A stretch of 64,000 nt of DNA from Amycolatopsis sp. NBRC 101858 (GTDB lineage: Bacteria; Actinomycetota; Actinomycetes; Mycobacteriales; Pseudonocardiaceae). A program made the position numbers and the translations under genes. Under the pieces are notes generated by a model. It searched no databases. It saw only the letters and a list, made by a program, of their open reading frames with translations, and had not been told where the DNA came from. Position 1 is the stretch's first letter. Each line of letters opens with the position of its first letter. Positions 1 to 8,900 of the stretch are shown in pieces. Where the stretch lies: positions 248,001 through 312,000 of the forward strand of contig NZ_BSTD01000002.1 in the NCBI RefSeq assembly GCF_030269325.1. The letters run 5' to 3'.

Positions 1-883
1 CGATCGCGACGCTGGAGAGCTCCGGTTCGACCAGGGTGCCGAGCGCCAGCCCGTCGAAGCCGATGACCGCGAGGTCGCCGGGCACCCGCAGGCCGAACCG
101 GCGGGCCTCGCGCAGGGCACCGATGGCGATCACGTCGTTGAAGGCGAACACGGCGGTGACGTCGGGGTGCGCGGCGAGCAGGGTGGACAGCGCCGCGCCA
201 CCGCCGTCGACGGTCTGGGCGGCACGCGCGATCCAGCCGGGCGCGACGGCGATGCCGTGCTCGGCGGCGGCGCGGAGGAACCAGGTCTGCCGGATGCTGG
301 GCTCGGGCCGGCGGTCGTGGTCGAGCATCCCGATCCGCCGGTGGCCGCGTCCGACGAGGTGGGCGACGGCCTCGCGGACGCCATCCTCGCCGTCGATCGA
401 GATGCCGCTGAACCGCGGGGTGCGGGGCTCCCGGCCGATCAGGACCACCGGGATGCCGGGGGTGAAGCGGTCGAGGTCCTCGTCGGAGCGGCTGAAGTAG
501 CCGACCACGGCGTCGACCTGGGTGCCGATGACGCGCAGGGTGGCGAGCTCCTGCTCGACGTCGTCGGCGGTGTCGTAGACGACGACGTGCCAGCCGCGCG
601 CCCGGGCCGCTTGGAGCGCGCCGGAGGCGACTTCGGTGAAGAAGGGATTGAGCAGGTCGGGCACGACGAGCCCGATGGTGGTGGTGTCCTGCCGCACGAG
701 CCCGCGCGCGAACCGGCTCGGCCGGTACCCGAGCTCCCGCGCGGCATCGAGGACCCGCTGCTTGGTCGAGCCGTCGATCTCGGCCTTGTCGTTGAGGGCG
801 CGCGACACGGTCTGCCGCGAGACGCCGGCCGACCGGGCGACGTCGTGGATCGTCACGCGCCGGGGTTCCGTGCTCGAGGACAC
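1..883 (-). CDS. LacI-family transcriptional regulator, 3' end beyond the window
   Basis: The reverse strand reads a LacI-type helix-turn-helix (TIHDVARSAGVSRQTVSRAL, residues ~11-30) with the YRPSRFARGL hinge, followed by a periplasmic-binding-protein-like effector domain containing GLVVPDLLNPFF and AVIGFDGLALG. About 294 codons are present and the C-terminus lies left of base 1, so only roughly the last 40 residues of a usual ~335-residue LacI protein are missing. The GTG at 883-881 is preceded by a GGGAGG ribosome site about six bases upstream. Sugar-type effectors are usual for the family; the ligand and target cannot be deduced here. It lies downstream of, and in the same direction as, the broken glutaminase gene, 60 bp away. 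Confidence 0.9.
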   Translation of the reverse strand, partial: MSSSTEPRRVTIHDVARSAGVSRQTVSRALNDKAEIDGSTKQRVLDAARELGYRPSRFARGLVRQDTTTIGLVVPDLLNPFFTEVASGALQAARARGWHVVVYDTADDVEQELATLRVIGTQVDAVVGYFSRSDEDLDRFTPGIPVVLIGREPRTPRFSGISIDGEDGVREAVAHLVGRGHRRIGMLDHDRRPEPSIRQTWFLRAAAEHGIAVAPGWIARAAQTVDGGGAALSTLLAAHPDVTAVFAFNDVIAIGALREARRFGLRVPGDLAVIGFDGLALGTLVEPELSSVAI

Positions 884-943
884 CGCCCACCTCCCTGTCG
901 GAGGTCGAGTATGCCCGCCCAGGGCCGGCGCGCTACTCGAGCC

Positions 944-1885
944 TCAGAAGATGGACCAGCCGGTCAACGTCGTGAAGCGGTCCAGTGCCGACACGCCCGC
1001 CACGGAGTTGCCCCGTGCGTCCAGCCCCGGGCTCCACACGCACACCGCGCACCGGCCCGGGACCACCGCGACGATCCCGCCGCCCACCCCGCTCTTGCCC
1101 GGCAGCCCGACCCGGTAGGCGAACTCTCCCGCCGCGTCGTACGTGCCGCACGTCAGCATCACCGCGTTGATCCGCTTCGCCGCGCTCAGCTCCAGCAGGC
1201 GGGTGCCGTCGTTGCGGATGCCGTGGCGGGCCAGGAACAGCGCCGACCGCGCGACGTCCGCGCAGCTCATCGCGATCGAGCACTGGCGGACGTACTGGTC
1301 GAGCACCTACGGCACCGGGTGGCGCATGTTGCCGTAGGACGCCATGAAGTACGCGAGCGCGCGGTTGCGGTCGGCGTGGCCCACCTCGGACGCGGCCACC
1401 TCCGGGTCGACGTCGATGTCCGGCCGGCCGCTCTCCTCGCGCAGGAACGTCAGCAGCGCCTCGACCGCGTCGCCGTACTGGGCCAGCTCGTCGGTCACCA
1501 CCAGCGCGCCCGCGTTGATGAACGGGTTGCGCGGGATGCCGTCCTCGTGTTCCAGCTGCACCAGCGAGTTGAACGGGTCGCCGGACGGCTCGCGCCCGAC
1601 GCGCGACCACACGCCGTCGCCGCGGGAGAGCACCAGGGCCAGCGTGAACACTTTGGACATGCTCTGCACCGAGAACGGCCGCTGCCAGTCGCCGACGCCG
1701 TGCAGCGCACCGTCCACTTCGGCCACTGCCATGCCGAACCGGTGCGGCTCGATCCGGGCCAGGGCGGGGATGTAGTCCGCGACGGCGCCGCGGCCGACCT
1801 CGGGCGCGACGTCGTCGGAGATCCGGTCCAGCAGCGCCGCGCGGTCCACGGCCGTAGCGTAGAAGCCGCGTCCGGCCGGGCGCAC
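944..1885 (-). pseudogene. glsA: Glutaminase (GlsA family) interrupted by an in-frame amber codon
   Basis: The conceptual product is 313 residues, a normal length for the beta-lactamase-fold glutaminase that hydrolyses L-glutamine to glutamate and ammonia. The catalytic S-x-x-K motif (SMSK, S75 and K78), the PRNPFINAGAL segment, and the downstream SMSCADVAR, GVGGGI and MLTCGTYD segments are all recognisable. After GNMRHPVP a TAG codon (1309-1307) replaces the residue before VLDQYVRQ, with no change of frame; GAG or CAG to TAG would be one substitution. The half upstream of the stop keeps S-x-x-K but lacks the second half of the fold, so no active enzyme is expected unless the stop is read through or is a sequence error. 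The GTG at 1885 has no good ribosome site; GTG at 1849 is an alternative. Confidence 0.88.
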
Positions 1886-1888
1886 GGC

Positions 1889-1916
1889 GGCCCTGTCAAA
1901 TCGGCCCTGTCAAATC
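1889..1916. repeat. Tandem 14-bp duplication upstream of glsA
   Basis: GGCCCTGTCAAATC occurs twice head to tail. Read toward glsA it gives two copies of TTTGACAGGGCC directly in front of the annotated start. It could duplicate a -35-like TTGACA element or be a slippage product; no function can be assigned. Confidence 0.7.
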
Positions 1917-1984
1917 GAAACCGGCGAATACCAGCGAAATGCCACCGGTGATCTCCGGCACACCTTAAGTCTTCCTTAGCCCGC

Positions 1985-2013
1985 TTGGTGACCTGCCGCA
2001 CACGCTTTAACGT
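1985..2013 (+). promoter_or_regulatory. Promoter of the amino-acid permease
   Basis: TTGGTG (1985-1990), a 17-bp spacer and TAACGT (2008-2013) stand nine bases before the ATG at 2023. There is no Shine-Dalgarno sequence, so the transcript would be leaderless or nearly so. Confidence 0.45.
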
Positions 2014-2022
2014 CTGGCAACC

Positions 2023-3414
2023 ATGGATTCCTCGCTGCTCACCGAAAAAGGTGAAAGCTACTCGAAAGCGCTGGGCAACCGCCAAGTGCAGATGATCGCC
2101 ATCGGCGGCGCGATCGGCGTCGGGCTGTTCCTCGGCGCCGGCGGCAAGCTCCACCAGGTCGGCCCGTCGCTGGTTCTCTCCTACGCGATCTGCGGGGTGG
2201 CCGCCTACTTCGTGATGCGCGCGCTCGGCGAGCTCGTCCTGCACGAGCCGAGCTCGGGCAGCTTCGTCACCTACGCGCGGAAGTTCATCGGCCCGTGGGC
2301 CGGCTTCGCCTCGGGGTGGATGTACTGGGTCAACTGGGCGATGACTGGGATCGCGGAGATCACCGCGGTCGCGATCTACGTCCACAAGTGGCTGCCGGAC
2401 GTGCCGCAGTGGATCACCGCGCTGGTCGCCCTCGGCGTGCTGCTCGCGGTTAACCTGTTGAGCGTCAAGCTGTTCGGCGAGCTGGAGTTCTGGTTCTCGG
2501 TGGTCAAGGTACTGGCCATCGTCGTCTTCCTGGTGACCGCGCTCGGCCTGGTGTTCACCAGCGCCGACATCGGCGGCACCCCCGCCGGCGTGCACAACCT
2601 GACCGACCACAGTGGATTCTTCCCGGCGGGCATCGGCATCGCGCTGATGACGCTGCAGGCGGTCATCTTCGCCTACTCGGCCATCGAGGTCGTCGGCATC
2701 GCGGCCGGCGAGACGAAGGACGCCCGCAAGGTGCTGCCGAAGGCGATCAACGGCGTCGTGTGGCGGATCGGCGTGTTCTACGTCGGCTCGGTGCTGATGC
2801 TGGCGATGCTGCTGCCCTGGCCGTTCTACAACGGGGACGAGAGCCCGTTCGTGACGGTGTTCAGCCGGCTCGGCATCCCGGGCATCGGCGACGTGATGAA
2901 CGCGGTCGTGCTGACCGCGGCGCTCTCCAGCGTCAACTCCGGCCTCTATTCGACGGGCCGGATCCTGCGCTCGCTGGCCGAGAAGGGCGAGGCGCCGTCG
3001 TTCGTCGCCCGGATGAGCAGCCGGCACGTGCCCTACGGCGGCATCCTGTTCACCTCGGTCGCCTACCTGCTCGGCGTGGTGCTCAACTACCTCGTGCCGA
3101 GTGAGGCGTTCGACATCGCGATCGCGATCGCCTCGCTCGGCGTGATCACCACGTGGGCGACGCTCGTGTTCTGCCAGATGCGGCTGCGCCAGGCCGCGCT
3201 GCGCGGCGAACTGGAGCGGCCGTCGTACCGGATGCCGTGGGCGCCCTACTCGGGCTGGGCGACCTTGGCGTTCCTGGCGCTGGTGGTCGTGTTGATGGGC
3301 TTCTCGGACGGCGCCGAGAAGATCGCGTTCTACTCGATCCCGGTGCTGGTCGTGGTGCTGGCAGTGGGCTGGCGAGTGATCTCGAAGCGGCGCGAAGGCA
3401 TCCCGGCGGAGTAG
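2023..3414 (+). CDS. Amino-acid permease, APC superfamily (AnsP/GabP type)
   Basis: The 463-residue product has about 12 hydrophobic segments and the amino-acid transporter signature near its start (GNRQVQMIAIGGAIGVGLFLGAG as overlapping motifs, residues ~18-41). GELVLHEPSSGSFVTYAR and AGETKDARKVLPKAIN match the proton-coupled amino-acid permease group that includes asparagine, GABA and aromatic transporters. It should import an amino acid across the cytoplasmic membrane; the substrate is not determined by sequence, though the overall look is closest to L-asparagine permeases. It is transcribed away from the broken glutaminase and converges on the DauR-like regulator/PLP-enzyme pair, with a shared terminator between them. 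Confidence 0.9.
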   Translation: MDSSLLTEKGESYSKALGNRQVQMIAIGGAIGVGLFLGAGGKLHQVGPSLVLSYAICGVAAYFVMRALGELVLHEPSSGSFVTYARKFIGPWAGFASGWMYWVNWAMTGIAEITAVAIYVHKWLPDVPQWITALVALGVLLAVNLLSVKLFGELEFWFSVVKVLAIVVFLVTALGLVFTSADIGGTPAGVHNLTDHSGFFPAGIGIALMTLQAVIFAYSAIEVVGIAAGETKDARKVLPKAINGVVWRIGVFYVGSVLMLAMLLPWPFYNGDESPFVTVFSRLGIPGIGDVMNAVVLTAALSSVNSGLYSTGRILRSLAEKGEAPSFVARMSSRHVPYGGILFTSVAYLLGVVLNYLVPSEAFDIAIAIASLGVITTWATLVFCQMRLRQAALRGELERPSYRMPWAPYSGWATLAFLALVVVLMGFSDGAEKIAFYSIPVLVVVLAVGWRVISKRREGIPAE

Positions 3415-3427
3415 CGCCGGGTGGAGC

Positions 3428-3467
3428 GGGCCTCCTCGGGAGAAACCCCGAGCTCCCGGGGAGGCCC
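3428..3467. terminator. Bidirectional rho-independent terminator
   Basis: GGGCCTCCTCGGGAG (3428-3442) pairs with CTCCCGGGGAGGCCC (3453-3467), a 15-bp stem with one G-U wobble and a 10-nt loop. It fills the gap between the convergent permease and DauR-like genes and could end both transcripts, although it lacks a long U tract. Confidence 0.8.
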
Positions 3468-3472
3468 TCGCT

Positions 3473-4090
3473 TCAGCGCAGGTAGTTGTAGACGCTGGCC
3501 CGCGAGATCCCGAGCACGTCGGTCAGTGTCGGGACCGCGTTCTTCACCTCCAGGAACCCGCGCTCCCGCAATGTCCGCACCAGGTCCTTCTTGGCGGCGC
3601 CCGGGAGGCTGCGGGGGGTGTGGCCGCGCTCGGTTGCGTAGTCCTCGACCAGTGCTCGCAGCTCGCCGGTCGTGCGGGCGCGCAGGGACTCCGTCAGCGG
3701 GGCCGGCTCGTCGGCTCGGGCGAGGCGGGTCAACGCGCGGGCGGCGGAGCCGAGCAGGGATACGTCGAGGTTGAGGCACAGCGCCGCGATGTACTCGCCG
3801 GCCGAATTGCGGAGGCCGATCGACGTGCTCTTCGCGGGCCGGCCGTCGGGGAAGCGGTTCGGGTAGTTCTGCAGCACGTCGGGGAAGCCGGGGTCGGCGA
3901 TCCGGGCCAGCCCCAGCTCGGTCGCCGGGTCGCCGACGGCGCGTCCGGACAGCCCGCCCTCGATCGCGCGGACGGCGTGGGCCGGGTCGCGCAGGTCGTG
4001 CAGCACGACTTCGCACAGCCCGGGGAACATCCGGCCGACGGCCTGCGCGATCTTCTCGGCTTCGCGCAGCAGGAGCTCGTCCTCGGTCAT
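3473..4090 (-). CDS. YheO/DauR-type transcriptional regulator (PAS_6 plus HTH)
   Basis: The 205-residue protein has an N-terminal YheO-like PAS domain (FPGLCEVVLHDLRDP, the KSTSIGLRNSAGEYIAALCL stretch, residues ~20-125) and a C-terminal helix-turn-helix (AVPTLTDVLGISRASVYNYLR). This is the architecture of DauR, the D-arginine utilisation repressor of Pseudomonas, and of E. coli YheO. The PAS domain probably binds a small ligand. The ATG at 4090 overlaps the TGA of the upstream PLP-enzyme gene (ATGA), so the two are translationally coupled and the regulator likely controls that enzyme and perhaps the convergent permease. Confidence 0.88.
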   Translation of the reverse strand: MTEDELLLREAEKIAQAVGRMFPGLCEVVLHDLRDPAHAVRAIEGGLSGRAVGDPATELGLARIADPGFPDVLQNYPNRFPDGRPAKSTSIGLRNSAGEYIAALCLNLDVSLLGSAARALTRLARADEPAPLTESLRARTTGELRALVEDYATERGHTPRSLPGAAKKDLVRTLRERGFLEVKNAVPTLTDVLGISRASVYNYLR

Positions 4091-5196
4091 CCGATCAGCT
4101 CCCGCAGCTTGTCGGGCGCCTTCAGGCCGGAGCCGGTGAGGACGACGACGGTGGTCTCGCCCGGCCGGATGGCGCCGCGCTCCCGGAAGACGTCGATCGC
4201 CGCGGCGGCGGTCGCGCTGGTCGGCTCCGCGTAGAGGCCGAGCGACGCCAGCCGGCGGGCGGCCGCGGCGATGCCGTCTTCGGGGATGGCGGCCGTGTCG
4301 CCGCCCGACCGGCGGATCGCCGCGACGACCTCGGGGAGCCGGATCGGGTGCCGGATGGCGGTGCCCTCGGCGACCGTCGGCGCGAACTCCGGGGGCCGCC
4401 GGTCGTGGAACGCCGCGTCGATGGGGGAGCAGTTGCGCGGCTGGGCGACCAGCAGGCGCGGCCGCTGGGCGATCGACCCGGCGGCCAGGAGCTCGCCGAA
4501 CCCCAGGTCGCAGCCCAGCACGATGCTCCCCGCGCCGGCCACGGTGACCACGGCGTCCGGCGCGCGGAAGCCGAGGTCCTCCCACAGTTCGTAGGCCAGG
4601 GTCTTGGTGCCCTGCAGGAAGAAGGGGTGCCAGTTGTGGCTGGCGTAGGTCGTGCGGGACGAGCGGCGGACGGCCTCGGCGGCGGTGTCGTCGCGCGTGC
4701 CGGGCACGAGTTCGACCTCCGCGCCGTACGCGCGGGCCTGCAGGACCTTCGCCGCCGACGTCCCTTCGGGAGCCAGGATGGTGGCCGCGATCCCGGCGGC
4801 GGCGCTGTAGGCCGCGACCGACGAGCCGCCGTTGCCGGAGCTGTCCTCCAGCAGCTCCGGCGCCCCGGCGCCGGCCAGTGCCGAGAGCATGACGCTGGTC
4901 CCGCGGTCCTTGAAGCTGCCGGTCGGGCTGAACCACTCGAGCTTGAACCGCACGTCGCCCTCACCCCAGGGTCGGGGGACCAGCGGGGTGCAGCCTTCCC
5001 CGAGCGAGACCGGGCGCAGGTCGCCGGGCAGGGCGGCGCGGTACCGCCAGAGCGACCGGACGCCGGTGTCGACGTCGCCGGGGGCGAGCCCGGCCAGCGG
5101 GGCGACGGTCAGCGGCGCGCCGTCGTCGCCGCGCCACCGCAGCGGGTCACCCGGGTAGCGCGTCCCCGACCGCTCGTCGGCGTACCAGTACTCCAC
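4087..5196 (-). CDS. Threonine-synthase-like PLP-dependent enzyme
   Basis: This is a fold-type II PLP protein of about 369 residues. PTGSFKDRG carries the Schiff-base lysine (K96 with this start), SSGNGGSS is the phosphate-binding loop, and VVVLTGSGLKAPD is the C-terminal cofactor segment typical of threonine synthase. The expected reaction is O-phosphohomoserine to threonine, but coupling to a DauR-type regulator and a nearby amino-acid permease suggests a catabolic lyase or dehydratase instead. GTG codons at 5208, 5202 and 5196 are all possible; the 5196 start was chosen because GGAGGT (5206-5201) stands four bases upstream of it. Using 5208 adds four residues (MEVV). Confidence 0.85.
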   Translation of the reverse strand: MEYWYADERSGTRYPGDPLRWRGDDGAPLTVAPLAGLAPGDVDTGVRSLWRYRAALPGDLRPVSLGEGCTPLVPRPWGEGDVRFKLEWFSPTGSFKDRGTSVMLSALAGAGAPELLEDSSGNGGSSVAAYSAAAGIAATILAPEGTSAAKVLQARAYGAEVELVPGTRDDTAAEAVRRSSRTTYASHNWHPFFLQGTKTLAYELWEDLGFRAPDAVVTVAGAGSIVLGCDLGFGELLAAGSIAQRPRLLVAQPRNCSPIDAAFHDRRPPEFAPTVAEGTAIRHPIRLPEVVAAIRRSGGDTAAIPEDGIAAAARRLASLGLYAEPTSATAAAAIDVFRERGAIRPGETTVVVLTGSGLKAPDKLRELIG

Positions 5197-5208
5197 GACC
5201 ACCTCCAC

Positions 5209-5996
5209 GACTGGACAGATGGTGCAAGTCTAGACGATGTGTACAGGGTTACCGACTGGTACGCGAAACGCTTTCAGCTTCTTCTAAGGAAAATCTGTCA
5301 CCGGAGAGTGGAAAATCCCTCACGAAGATCGCCGTGGGAGACGGGAGGTACCGATGGTGTCCGGCTGAATACCCCGAGTCGTCCTGGTCGCGACGGTGTC
5401 GCAGTGGGCCGGGGCGTCCGGAGCCCGGAGTCGCCGTGCGTGTGTGAGCACGCGGATCCCGGGCCGCGAGGGAGTCCATAGTGGACTCGCGTGATCCCGC
5501 CGGGGTAATCGCGGGAGTTCCGGGCACGACTTTCGGCTGTGGGTAAAACTGCCGGGGAAATAGCCGCCGGACAATCGGGAATTCTGACGTTTCCGCATCC
5601 CGGGTGATCGGGGAGTCGTGACCGGTTTTACCGTCACGACGGTTTGTGATGCGTGGACGGCAATCATTCGGACCACCGAACGGCGTGGTCCGGTGTGATC
5701 AGTCGCACTGCGCCCACCGGGTGAGATGGCTTGCCCCATCTGGGTGTGCGTGCCACGCGGGCCGCAGGTCCGGCCACTGTGGCCGGCCGTTGTCCACAGT
5801 ACAACGGCAATCGGGCGACGCTTCCCGGCGCGCGGAACGTGACGGCGGCGTTAAATTCTTGCGTCTTCCGGCTGGTCGATCCCGAATTTTCTGAACCATC
5901 GCGACGAAATCGTGGTGGGTTGTTGACGGAACCCGTGGGAACCCGCTTAAGTACACCCCGTTACCAGTCACCCATTCGTGCGTAGCGGGAGAGCCC
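5209..5996. other. 788-bp non-coding leader upstream of the PKS operon
   Basis: This stretch is visibly less GC-rich than its surroundings. The short open frames in it have no protein-like pattern or matching ribosome sites, so I call no gene. It contains several perfect inverted repeats: GAGTCCA-TAG-TGGACTC (5472-5488), CCGGCCACTGTGGCCGG (5770-5786) and GTTGT-N7-ACAAC (5789-5805). It separates the divergent PLP-enzyme gene from the PKS operon and should hold the promoters of both, plus operators. Confidence 0.7.
5923..5964 (+). promoter_or_regulatory. Candidate PKS operon promoter elements
   Basis: Two overlapping possibilities are visible. One is a sigma70-like TTGACG (5923-5928) with a weak TTAAGT 18 bp later. 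The other is an ECF-sigma-like pair, GGGAAC (5937-5942) and CGTTAC (5959-5964), spaced by 16 bp. GAACCCG is directly repeated across the region. A ribosome site GGGAGAG (5987-5993) precedes the ATG at 5997. Confidence 0.35.
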
Positions 5997-8900
5997 ATGC
6001 GTGTCCGGAAAGCCGACTTGGTCGTCGCCGTGTCGCCGGTGCGGTGGCCGTCGGCGCGCGGGGTCGCGGCCGCCGTGCGCGGGGGCGGGCTCGGCGTGCT
6101 CGACCTCACCGGCGCAGCGGCCTCCGACGAACTCGCGCTGCTGGGTGAGTGGGGCGTCCCGGCTTACGGCGTCCGGCTGACCGGACCGGTCGCCGACCTG
6201 CCCGAAGCCGCGACGACCGTCCTGCTGACCGAGGACTCCCCGTGCACCGCGCCGGACTTCCCCGGCCGCCGGGTGCTGGCGGAGGTCACCAGCCGGGCGT
6301 CGGCCGCGCGGGCCGTCGCCGGCGGTGCCCACGGCCTGATCGCCCGCGGTCACGAATGCGGGGGCCGGACGGGGGAGCTGAGCACGTTCGTGCTGCTCCA
6401 AGCCCTGCTCGAGAACTTCGACGTCCCGGTGTGGGCCGCGGGCGGGATCGGCCCGCACACCGCGGCCGCCGCGATCGCGGGCGGCGCGGCCGGCGTGGTC
6501 GTCGACACCCAGCTCGCCCTGCTGCCGGAGGCCGAACTGCCGTCCGCGCTCACCCGGGCGCTCACCGGGCTGGACGGTTCCGAAACGACGGTCGTCGACG
6601 GCGTCCGCCGCCTCGCGCGGCACGGCTCCGAACCGGTGGAAGCCGGCCAGGACGTCTTCCTCGCCACCCGCTTCCGCGACCGGTGGGGCACGGTGACCGC
6701 GGCCGTGCGCGGCCTGGCCGACGCCGTCGGTGAGGCTCTGCGCACCGAGGCGCCGGTGCTGGGGCCCGGCAGCGCGGGCAGCCGCGCGCTCGGCACGGCG
6801 CTGCCGATCGCCCAGGGACCGATGACCCGGGTCAGCGACCAGCCGGCGTTCGCCGCCGCGGTCGCCGCGGGCGGTGCGCTGCCGTTCATCGCGCTGGCCC
6901 TGTCCGGCCGCGAGCAGACCCGCGACGTGCTGGAACGGACCCGCGAAGCCGTCGGCGACGCGCCTTGGGGCGTCGGTGTCCTCGGGTTCGCCGCCGAGGA
7001 CGTCAAGGCCGCGCAGCTCGAGGTGATCCGCGAGCTGCGGCCGACGCACGCGATCATCGCCGGCGGCCGCCCCGCGCAGGCCGCGGCGCTCGAGGACGTC
7101 GGCATCGCCACCTTCCTCCACGTGCCGTCGCCGGGACTGCTGAAGCAGTTCCTCGAAGCCGGCGCCCGCAAGTTCGTCTTCGAAGGCTCGGAATGCGGCG
7201 GCCACGTCGGGCCCCGCACCAGCTTCCCGTTGTGGGAAGCGCAGCTCGGCGTCGTCGCCGACTTCCTCGCGTCCACTCCGGACGCGGCCGTGGACCTGCA
7301 GCTGCTGTTCGCGGGCGGGATCCACGACGAGCGGTCGGCCGCGATGGTGGCTGCGCTCGCCGCCCCGGTCGCCGCGCGCGGTGCCGCGATCGGCGTGCTG
7401 ATGGGCACCGCCTACCTCTTCACCCGGGAGGCCGTCGACGCCGGCGCCGTGCTGCCGCTGTTCCAGCGGAGCCTGCTCGGCGCCGAGCACACCGACCTCC
7501 TCGAAACCGCGCCGGGCCACGCCACCCGGTGCGTCCGCAGCCCGTTCACCGAGGAGTACGCGGCGATCAAGGCCGAGCTCGCCGAGCAGGGCGTGCCGAG
7601 CCGGGACGCCTGGGAGCGGCTGGAGCAGCTGAACGTCGGGCGGCTTCGCCTGGCCAGCAAGGGAATCGAGCGCGTCGGCGCGGAACTGCGCGACGTCGGG
7701 GAGGACCGGCAGCTCGCCGAAGGCATGTTCATGGCGGGCGAGGTCGCCGTGCTGCGCTCGGCCGTCACCACAATCGCCGACCTGCACCACGCGGTCGGCG
7801 AAGGTGCGAGCGCCGTCCTGCGCGAGCGGGCCGCCGCCTTCGGCATCACGACGCCGGAGCCCCCGGCACCCGAACCCCTCGAAATCGCGATCGTCGGGAT
7901 GGCCTGCATGTTCCCGCAGGCACCCGACCTGGCCACGTTCTGGGCGAACGTCCTGGCCGGCGCCGACGCGGTCACCGAAGTCCCGCCGCAGCGCTGGGAC
8001 ACCGCTCTCTACTACGACCCCGAAGGCCAGGGCGAGAAGACGCCGTCGCACTGGGGCGGCTTCCTCCCCGAAATCGGCTTCGACCCGCTGAAGTACGGCA
8101 TCCCGCCGTCGTCGCTGGCCAGCATCGAGCCGGTGCAGCTACTCGCTCTGGAAGCCGCGCACCGCGCGCTCGTGGACGCCGGTTACGAAAACCGCGACTT
8201 CGACCGGGCCCGGACGTCGGTCGTGTTCGGCGCCGAGGCGGGCAGCGACCTGTCCAACGCGATGAGCCTGCGGACCGTGCTGCCGTCCTATATGGGCGAA
8301 CTGCCGTCCGAACTGGACGACCGGCTGCCGCGGATCACCGAGGACTCCTTCCCGGGCGTGCTGGCCAACGTCATCGCCGGTCGGATCGCCAACCGGCTCG
8401 ACCTGGGCGGTGCCAACTACACCGTCGACGCCGCCTGCGCGTCGTCACTGACCGCGGTCGACGTCGCCTGCAAGGAGCTGACCGCCGGCACGAGCGACCT
8501 GGTGTTGTGCGGGGGCGCGGACCTGCACAACGGCATCAACGACTACCTGCTGTTCGCCTCGGCGCACGCGCTCTCGCCGACCGGGCGCTCGGCGACGTTC
8601 GACAGCGCGGCCGATGGCATCGCGCTCGGCGAGGGCGTCGCGTGCGTCGCGCTGAAGCGGCTCTCGGACGCCGAACGCGACGGCGACCGCGTCTACGCCG
8701 TGATCAAGGGCGTCGGGGCGGCTTCCGACGGCCGGGCGCTGGGGTTGACCGCGCCCCGGCCCGAGGGGCAGCACACCGCGCTGACCCGCGCTTACCGCAA
8801 CGCCGGCGTGTCACCCGCGCGGGTGGGGCTCGTCGAGGCGCACGGCACCGGGACCGTCGTCGGCGACCGGACCGAGCTGGGCACGCTGACGAAGGTGTTC

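Noticed and set aside
167..1951. A 594-codon plus-strand open frame over the LacI and glutaminase region
   Set aside because: It is antisense to clearly conserved proteins and its translation is typical GC-rich shadow sequence without any domain.
5249..5894. Short open frames in the PKS leader (e.g. 5249-5527, 5320-5739, 5646-5894)
   Set aside because: No protein-like pattern, no good ribosome sites, and AT-richer composition; treated as regulatory DNA.
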